Assembly: GCA_025353485.1 (NCBI GenBank)
Contig: JANXQO010000169.1
Span: forward strand, 1 to 36,131
Reading direction: 5' to 3'
DNA length: 36,131 nt
DNA from: Chitinophagales bacterium
Lineage (GTDB): Bacteria > Bacteroidota > Bacteroidia > Chitinophagales > Chitinophagaceae
Shown here: positions 32,272 through 36,131 of the stretch, in pieces
Layout of the letters: each line of letters begins with the position of its first letter
Position numbering within the stretch: position 1 is the stretch's first letter
Position numbers and translations under genes: made by a program
The notes under the pieces: generated by a model
Database searches by the model: none
What the model was told of the DNA's origin: nothing
The model's input: the letters and a program-made list of their open reading frames with translations, nothing else

Positions 32272-33198
32272 ATGCAACTATCTACCAAACATCTCCTCGG
32301 CATTAAAGACTTACAGAGATCAGACATTGAATCAATTCTTACTACTGCTAAACAATTCAAAGAAGTTTTACAACGACCAATAAAAAAAGTTCCTTCTTTA
32401 AGAGATACAACAATCGTGAATCTTTTTTATGAGAGTTCTACCCGTACAAGAATTTCATTTGAGCTTGCTGAGAAAAGGTTAAGCGCTGATACAATTAATT
32501 TTTCTTCATCAGGTTCATCAATAGCTAAGGGTGAAACTTTGCTGGATACAGTTAATAATATTCTTTCGATGAAAGTGGATATGGTAGTAATGCGGCATAG
32601 CGCCAGTGGTGCTCCACATTTTTTAGCACAGCATATTCCTGCAGCAATAATAAATGCAGGTGATGGCATAAACGAACATCCAACACAGGCTTTGCTCGAT
32701 GGATTTTCAATCCGGGAAAAGTCAGGGACTTTAGAAGGAAAGAAAGTTGTTTTGATAGGAGACATAATGCATTCAAGAGTTGCGCTTAGTAATATTTATC
32801 TTTTGAAAAAAATGGGAGCAGAAGTTATGGTGGCCGGTCCCCCTACGTTAATTCCAAAATATATTACCGAAGCATTGGATGTTCATGTTGAATATAATTT
32901 AAAGAAGGCTTTGCAATGGTGCGATGTTGCAAATGTGTTACGCATTCAATTAGAAAGGCAAAACCAGGTTTTATTTTCTTCTCTGCGTGAATATAATCTT
33001 GCCTATGGTGTAAGTAAAAAATTGCTGGATAGTTTAAATAAAGAAATTATCATTATGCATCCGGGGCCTATTAACAGGGGAGTGGAAATTGACAGTGATG
33101 TTGCCGATTCAAATCAATCAATAATTTTGCAGCAGGTAGAAAACGGTGTTGCAATAAGAATGGCAGTGTTATATTTACTTTCAGAGAAAAGTCAATAG
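32272..33198 (+). CDS. pyrB: Aspartate carbamoyltransferase catalytic subunit
   Basis: A 308-residue enzyme that condenses carbamoyl phosphate and aspartate, the first committed step of pyrimidine synthesis. The carbamoyl-phosphate loop is S55-STRTR60, and HPTQALLDG (from H136) is the second signature; LRIQLERQ and MHPGPINRG are further ATCase blocks. The length is normal for the catalytic chain. No pyrI regulatory subunit follows. The stop codon TAG (33196-33198) lies in a GTCAATAG repeat. It follows pyrR by 144 bp, which contain an inverted repeat and a promoter box. Confidence 0.96.
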   Translation: MQLSTKHLLGIKDLQRSDIESILTTAKQFKEVLQRPIKKVPSLRDTTIVNLFYESSTRTRISFELAEKRLSADTINFSSSGSSIAKGETLLDTVNNILSMKVDMVVMRHSASGAPHFLAQHIPAAIINAGDGINEHPTQALLDGFSIREKSGTLEGKKVVLIGDIMHSRVALSNIYLLKKMGAEVMVAGPPTLIPKYITEALDVHVEYNLKKALQWCDVANVLRIQLERQNQVLFSSLREYNLAYGVSKKLLDSLNKEIIIMHPGPINRGVEIDSDVADSNQSIILQQVENGVAIRMAVLYLLSEKSQ

Positions 33199-33244
33199 TC
33201 ATTGGTTATTGGTCATTATGTCTCTAAAACTATTGACCATTGAC
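33191..33244. repeat. GTCAAT inverted repeat at the pyrB end
   Basis: Left arm starts GTCAATAGTCATTGG; the right arm (33230-33244) is the near reverse complement, CTATTGACCATTGAC. The left arm includes the TAG stop of pyrB. The family also occurs at 12545-12567. Confidence 0.65.
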
Positions 33245-33270
33245 TAAAAAATACTTCAACAAATTTATAT

Positions 33271-33741
33271 ATGCAACGCATCTGTTTATTTCCCGGCACA
33301 TTTGATCCCGTAACCCTCGGTCATATTGATATCATAGACCGTGCGTTACCGTTGTTTGATAAATTTATTATTGGTATAGGAAGAAACAGCAGTAAAGAGC
33401 CAATGTTTTCTGAAGAGAAACGGATACACTGGTTAAAAGAGATCTATAAAGACAATCCTAAAGTTGATGCGCTTGCTTATGATGGATTGACAGTTGATTG
33501 CTGTAAAACTGTGGGGGCTAATTTTATTTTACGCGGCATACGTTACGTAAATGATTTTGAATATGAAAAAGCTATTGCAGATATGAACCGCAGTTTAGAT
33601 CATAATATTGAAACAGTTTTTCTTACCTGTTTGCCGCAATTCACTTCAATTGCTTCTACACTAGTTCGTGATGTTATAAGAAATGGCGGCGATGTTTCTC
33701 AATTTCTGCCGAAGGAAGTAGCAACAACGCTTAAATCATAA
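33271..33741 (+). CDS. coaD: Phosphopantetheine adenylyltransferase
   Basis: A 156-residue nucleotidyltransferase that makes dephospho-CoA from phosphopantetheine and ATP. The N-terminal PGTFDPVTLGHID includes the T/HxGH site T15-LGH18. The ISSTxVR motif appears as IASTLVRD near residue 130. The block LRGIRYVNDFEYEKAIADMN is diagnostic of CoaD. The length is normal. It follows pyrB at 72 bp and is followed 5 bp later by the hotdog gene, so those two are probably cotranscribed. Confidence 0.96.
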   Translation: MQRICLFPGTFDPVTLGHIDIIDRALPLFDKFIIGIGRNSSKEPMFSEEKRIHWLKEIYKDNPKVDALAYDGLTVDCCKTVGANFILRGIRYVNDFEYEKAIADMNRSLDHNIETVFLTCLPQFTSIASTLVRDVIRNGGDVSQFLPKEVATTLKS

Positions 33742-33746
33742 CACTG

Positions 33747-34175
33747 ATGTCTATCTGGTTCAATAAATCACTTACCCTTGAGGGTATAAAATATTTTGGT
33801 AAAGAAACTATGGCCAACTATTTAGGTATAGAGCTGGTAGAAATAGGAGATGATTTTTTAAAACTTTCAATGCCTGTAAATGAAAAAACCAGACAGCCTC
33901 ATGGCATTTTACATGGAGGCGCATCCTGTACATTAGCTGAAACAGTTGGCAGCTTTGCTTCTGCGCTGGTAATAGATCTGGATAAAAATATTTGTGTTGG
34001 ATTAGAAATAAATGCAAATCATATACGAAGTGTAAAAGAAGGATTGGTTATTGCGCATTGTATTCCGCTGCATCTTGGTAAATCAACCCATGTATGGGAT
34101 ATAAAAATTTATGACGAAAGTGAGAAACTCATTTGCATAAGCAGGCTAACGGTTGCTATTCTTCCCAAAAGATAA
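33747..34175 (+). CDS. Hotdog-fold thioesterase (PaaI/MenI type)
   Basis: A 142-residue hotdog thioesterase of the PaaI/YbdB/MenI type. The characteristic HGGASCTLAETVGSFAS (from about residue 57) carries the HGG and E motifs (catalytic Glu in the helix). It also has KTRQPHGILHGGA and NICVGLEINANHIRSVKEG. Members hydrolyse acyl-CoA thioesters, such as phenylacetyl-CoA or DHNA-CoA; the substrate cannot be chosen here. It begins 5 bp after coaD. Its stop codon abuts the convergent NUDIX gene without a spacer. Confidence 0.9.
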   Translation: MSIWFNKSLTLEGIKYFGKETMANYLGIELVEIGDDFLKLSMPVNEKTRQPHGILHGGASCTLAETVGSFASALVIDLDKNICVGLEINANHIRSVKEGLVIAHCIPLHLGKSTHVWDIKIYDESEKLICISRLTVAILPKR

Positions 34176-34802
34176 TTATTTCTTTTCAAGGTGACTTAAT
34201 ACTTCCAGGATAGTTTGGTATGTATTGGAAGTATATTTTTTAAGATCAGATAGTTTAACCCATTTTATATCTGTAATATCCTCTTCTTTTTGGGGAACTA
34301 ATTTTTGCATAGTAATACATCGCATTTTATACCAATGAGATTCTTTTAAAATGTGTTTTCCAAATTCAGTATAAGTATGATAAGTTGTTGTAAGTTTCTC
34401 TTCTGATTTAATATCTTTTATTCCTGTTTCTTCTCCAACTTCTCTTAAAGCACATTGCTCTAACGTTTCACCTTTATCTAATTTTCCTTTAGGTAAATCC
34501 CATTTGCCTCTTCTAAATATCATAAGCACCTTTTCATTGTTATTTAACACAAGTCCACCCGCAGCGCTTATTGTACTAAAATGTTTAAAAAAAGCCTTCT
34601 TTAACTTTTCTAGATCTTTATCTAATAATATCCCCACATGAAATTCAGGTTTTGCAATCTCGTGCAATAAAGATTTAATAGCAGCAGTTGATATTTCATC
34701 AATAAATACAGCATCAGGATGATGCATATATTCATCTATAGTTTTATCTATTTTATCACAAAGAAAAACTGGTTTATCTTCAAAATAAATTTTTATAAAC
34801 AT
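34176..34802 (-). CDS. NUDIX hydrolase with an extra N-terminal region
   Basis: A 208-residue protein. The NUDIX box GKLDKGETLEQCALREVGEETGI (about residues 106-128) is complete: GX5EX7REUXEEXGU. The core domain (residues about 80-200) is preceded by an 80-residue N-terminal region of unrecognised fold (FIKIYFEDKPVFLCD, HPDAVFIDE). The WDLPKGKLDKGE context suggests a diphosphohydrolase of diadenosine-polyphosphate or phosphoinositol type, though the substrate is unproven. Convergent with the hotdog gene and divergent from pyrE with 16 bp between starts. Confidence 0.9.
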   Translation of the reverse strand: MFIKIYFEDKPVFLCDKIDKTIDEYMHHPDAVFIDEISTAAIKSLLHEIAKPEFHVGILLDKDLEKLKKAFFKHFSTISAAGGLVLNNNEKVLMIFRRGKWDLPKGKLDKGETLEQCALREVGEETGIKDIKSEEKLTTTYHTYTEFGKHILKESHWYKMRCITMQKLVPQKEEDITDIKWVKLSDLKKYTSNTYQTILEVLSHLEKK

Positions 34803-34818
34803 AGATTACCTTAGTGTG

Positions 34819-35448
34819 ATGAACAATAAAAAAGCAGTTGCTGAAAAACTTTTACAAATTAATGCAATAAAGCTAAGTCCTGACAAACCTTTTACATGGG
34901 CGAGTGGCTGGAAAAGCCCTATATATTGTGATAATCGAAAAATCCTTTCTTTTCCTTTTATAAGAGATTTTATTAAATCAGAAATGTGTAATGTAATCTC
35001 TGAATCTTTTGCAGAAGCTGATCTTTTGGCCGGAGTTGCAACGGCAGGAATACCTTGGGGAGCAATGGCCGCTGATCATTTAAAGCTTCCATTCATTTAT
35101 GTTCGCCCCAAACCTAAAGAACATGGATTAGGAAACCAGATAGAGGGCAATTATGAAAACGGAATGAAGGTAGTAGTAATAGAAGACCTCATTTCTACAG
35201 GTAAAAGCAGCCTAGATGTGGTAAAAGTTTTAAAAACAAGCGGCTTAGAAGTGGATGGATTGGTTTCTATCTTTAATTATGGCTTCAAAGAGGCTGATCA
35301 AGCCTTTAAACAAGCAAATATTCCCTATAAAACCCTGACAGACTATGAAACTTTAATAGTATTAGCTATTGAAAAAGGTATTGTATCAGCTAATGAAGAA
35401 AAGACACTCTTAGATTGGAAGGAAAATCCATCTAACTGGCACAGGTAA
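34819..35448 (+). CDS. pyrE: Orotate phosphoribosyltransferase
   Basis: A 209-residue enzyme that forms OMP from orotate and PRPP. The PRPP-binding loop is VVVIEDLISTGKSSLDVV, and the N-terminal FTWASGWKSPIYCDNR and GVATAGIPWGA motifs are diagnostic. RPKPKEHGLGNQIEG contains the flexible catalytic loop. The frame extends to a GTG at 34816, giving one extra Met; the ATG at 34819 is chosen. It is 4 kb from pyrR/pyrB but in the same strand direction, separated by coaD, a thioesterase and a NUDIX gene. The convergent LEA14-like gene ends 5 bp beyond. Confidence 0.96.
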   Translation: MNNKKAVAEKLLQINAIKLSPDKPFTWASGWKSPIYCDNRKILSFPFIRDFIKSEMCNVISESFAEADLLAGVATAGIPWGAMAADHLKLPFIYVRPKPKEHGLGNQIEGNYENGMKVVVIEDLISTGKSSLDVVKVLKTSGLEVDGLVSIFNYGFKEADQAFKQANIPYKTLTDYETLIVLAIEKGIVSANEEKTLLDWKENPSNWHR

Positions 35449-35453
35449 GAAAA

Positions 35454-35909
35454 TTAAAAGAAGGAAAACTTATGTTTTCCTTCATAATTTACAGGCATAC
35501 TCATAAATACATTTGCTTTACCCACCTTTATTTTACCGGTAATCCTTACAGTTACTTCAGTACCTATTATTGTATTCCATACATTTTTGAAAACATTCTT
35601 CATATCTGTATCAAATTTAATAGGGAGAAGGAAAGTGTCTCTGCGTGCAATATTTATCAAAGTATCGGAAGAACTATGACCCAGAAAATTATTGTTGATA
35701 AAGATGTCTAAATCGGTTCTCCTGAGTTGAAGTCCGAAATTATTAGGATTGTAATATTGGAGGTCTAAGTTTACCCTTGAAGCATTAAACCCTAATTTTT
35801 CTAAATGGAAATTTTTATAGCTCCGATATTCCAATTCCTTAGGGGCGGAGCAACCTAAAATAATCAGGGATAAAATAAAATTAAAAATTAAAATAGCAGA
35901 TTTTTTCAT
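35454..35909 (-). CDS. LEA14-like (WHy-domain) lipoprotein
   Basis: A 151-residue lipoprotein. The signal peptide MKKSAILIFNFILSLIILGC ends in lipobox LGC (Cys20) followed by SAPKELEYRSY. The mature part has the LEA type 2/WHy pattern: NLDLQYYNPNNFGLQLRR, a TDLDIFINNNFLGH strand pair, and VTVRITGKIKVG. LEA14-like domains are beta barrels of uncertain role, some protecting membranes or proteins under stress. A 10-bp perfect hairpin (35460-35483) lies within its last codons and may be its terminator. Confidence 0.82.
   Translation of the reverse strand: MKKSAILIFNFILSLIILGCSAPKELEYRSYKNFHLEKLGFNASRVNLDLQYYNPNNFGLQLRRTDLDIFINNNFLGHSSSDTLINIARRDTFLLPIKFDTDMKNVFKNVWNTIIGTEVTVRITGKIKVGKANVFMSMPVNYEGKHKFSFF
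35460..35483 (-). terminator. Hairpin terminator overlapping the end of the LEA14-like gene
   Basis: GAAGGAAAAC and GTTTTCCTTC form a perfect 10-bp stem around TTAT. On the minus strand it is followed by a T-rich stretch, so it probably ends the LEA14-like transcript. It overlaps the final codons of that gene and lies 12 bp after the pyrE stop. Confidence 0.5.
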
Positions 35910-36131
35910 GTATGTAATTTTAAAAAGAGCACTAATAACATTAGTATATAATGTTGCAAGTTAAATAAAATAGATGCTAAATTTTTTTATATAATAATGT
36001 TTATATAACTAATTAATAATCATGTAGTATTAGATATTTATTAGTTATTAAATTTAAATATTTTCAACGATTTAAAAGTCTTTTGAACAATATTGTGTTG
36101 TTCAGGCTGATTATAAATTAAATTATTAAAA
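35910..36131. other. AT-rich right end, no gene seen
   Basis: The last 222 bp are very AT-rich, without an open frame of substance, RNA gene or clear repeat. It may contain the promoter of the LEA14-like gene or the start of a neighbour outside the window. Confidence 0.7.

Noticed and set aside
32427-32765. Minus-strand open frame of 112 codons opposite pyrB
   Set aside because: Antisense of conserved ATCase sequence.

Overview
This is an AT-rich (roughly one third GC by eye) chromosomal window from a Bacteroidota bacterium. The gene set fits Chitinophagaceae or close relatives: DUF3667, DUF2723, DUF4382, the magnesium-chelatase-like AAA+/VWA pair, and a bacteroidete-type P5C dehydrogenase beside PyrR. 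Start codons often lack a Shine-Dalgarno sequence, and several sit a few bases after a TAnnTTTG box, the Bacteroidota -7 promoter element. The family assignment is inference; the phylum is well supported.

Layout. 0-0.8 kb: a cut-off Lys/Ala-rich protein, then L27 and L21 (minus strand). 0.9-5.9 kb: plsC-like acyltransferase, priA, an NAD(P)-binding Rossmann protein, murB. 5.9-12.5 kb: an AAA+/VWA pair, a GxxExxY PD-(D/E)XK protein between two identical 116-bp repeats, and a large DUF2723 membrane protein. 12.6-16.9 kb: EamA transporter, small unknown proteins, a stand-alone receiver protein, a YD-repeat-like secreted protein, DUF3667. 16.9-21.5 kb: mazG overlapping a 1258-residue NtrY-like sensor kinase. 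21.7-26.4 kb: an NTF2-like gene with a stop codon in its signal peptide, a UspA protein, small or secreted unknowns, and a repeat-rich gap. 26.6-29.8 kb: prfB with its programmed +1 frameshift, an array of short palindromic repeats around a DUF559 nuclease gene, and an isoprenoid-synthase-like/KTSC fusion. 29.9-35.9 kb: pruA, pyrR, pyrB, coaD, a hotdog thioesterase, a NUDIX hydrolase, pyrE, an LEA14-like lipoprotein.

How the genes work together. Most of the window is housekeeping: ribosome (rplU, rpmA), translation termination (prfB), replication restart (priA), cell wall (murB), CoA (coaD), nucleotide clean-up (mazG, NUDIX) and pyrimidine synthesis (pyrR, pyrB, pyrE). There is no prophage, integrase, transposase, CRISPR array, tRNA or rRNA that I can see.

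The unusual layer is dispersed palindromic repeats. At least seven families occur. Two of them flank small PD-(D/E)XK nuclease genes (GxxExxY and DUF559), so each looks like a nuclease-plus-repeat cassette. Repeats of three families also supply the stop codons of adjacent genes (prfB, the KTSC protein, pyrB and the GxxExxY gene). This repeat/nuclease/gene-end association is the best candidate for an undescribed system. That it is mobile or homing-like is inference.
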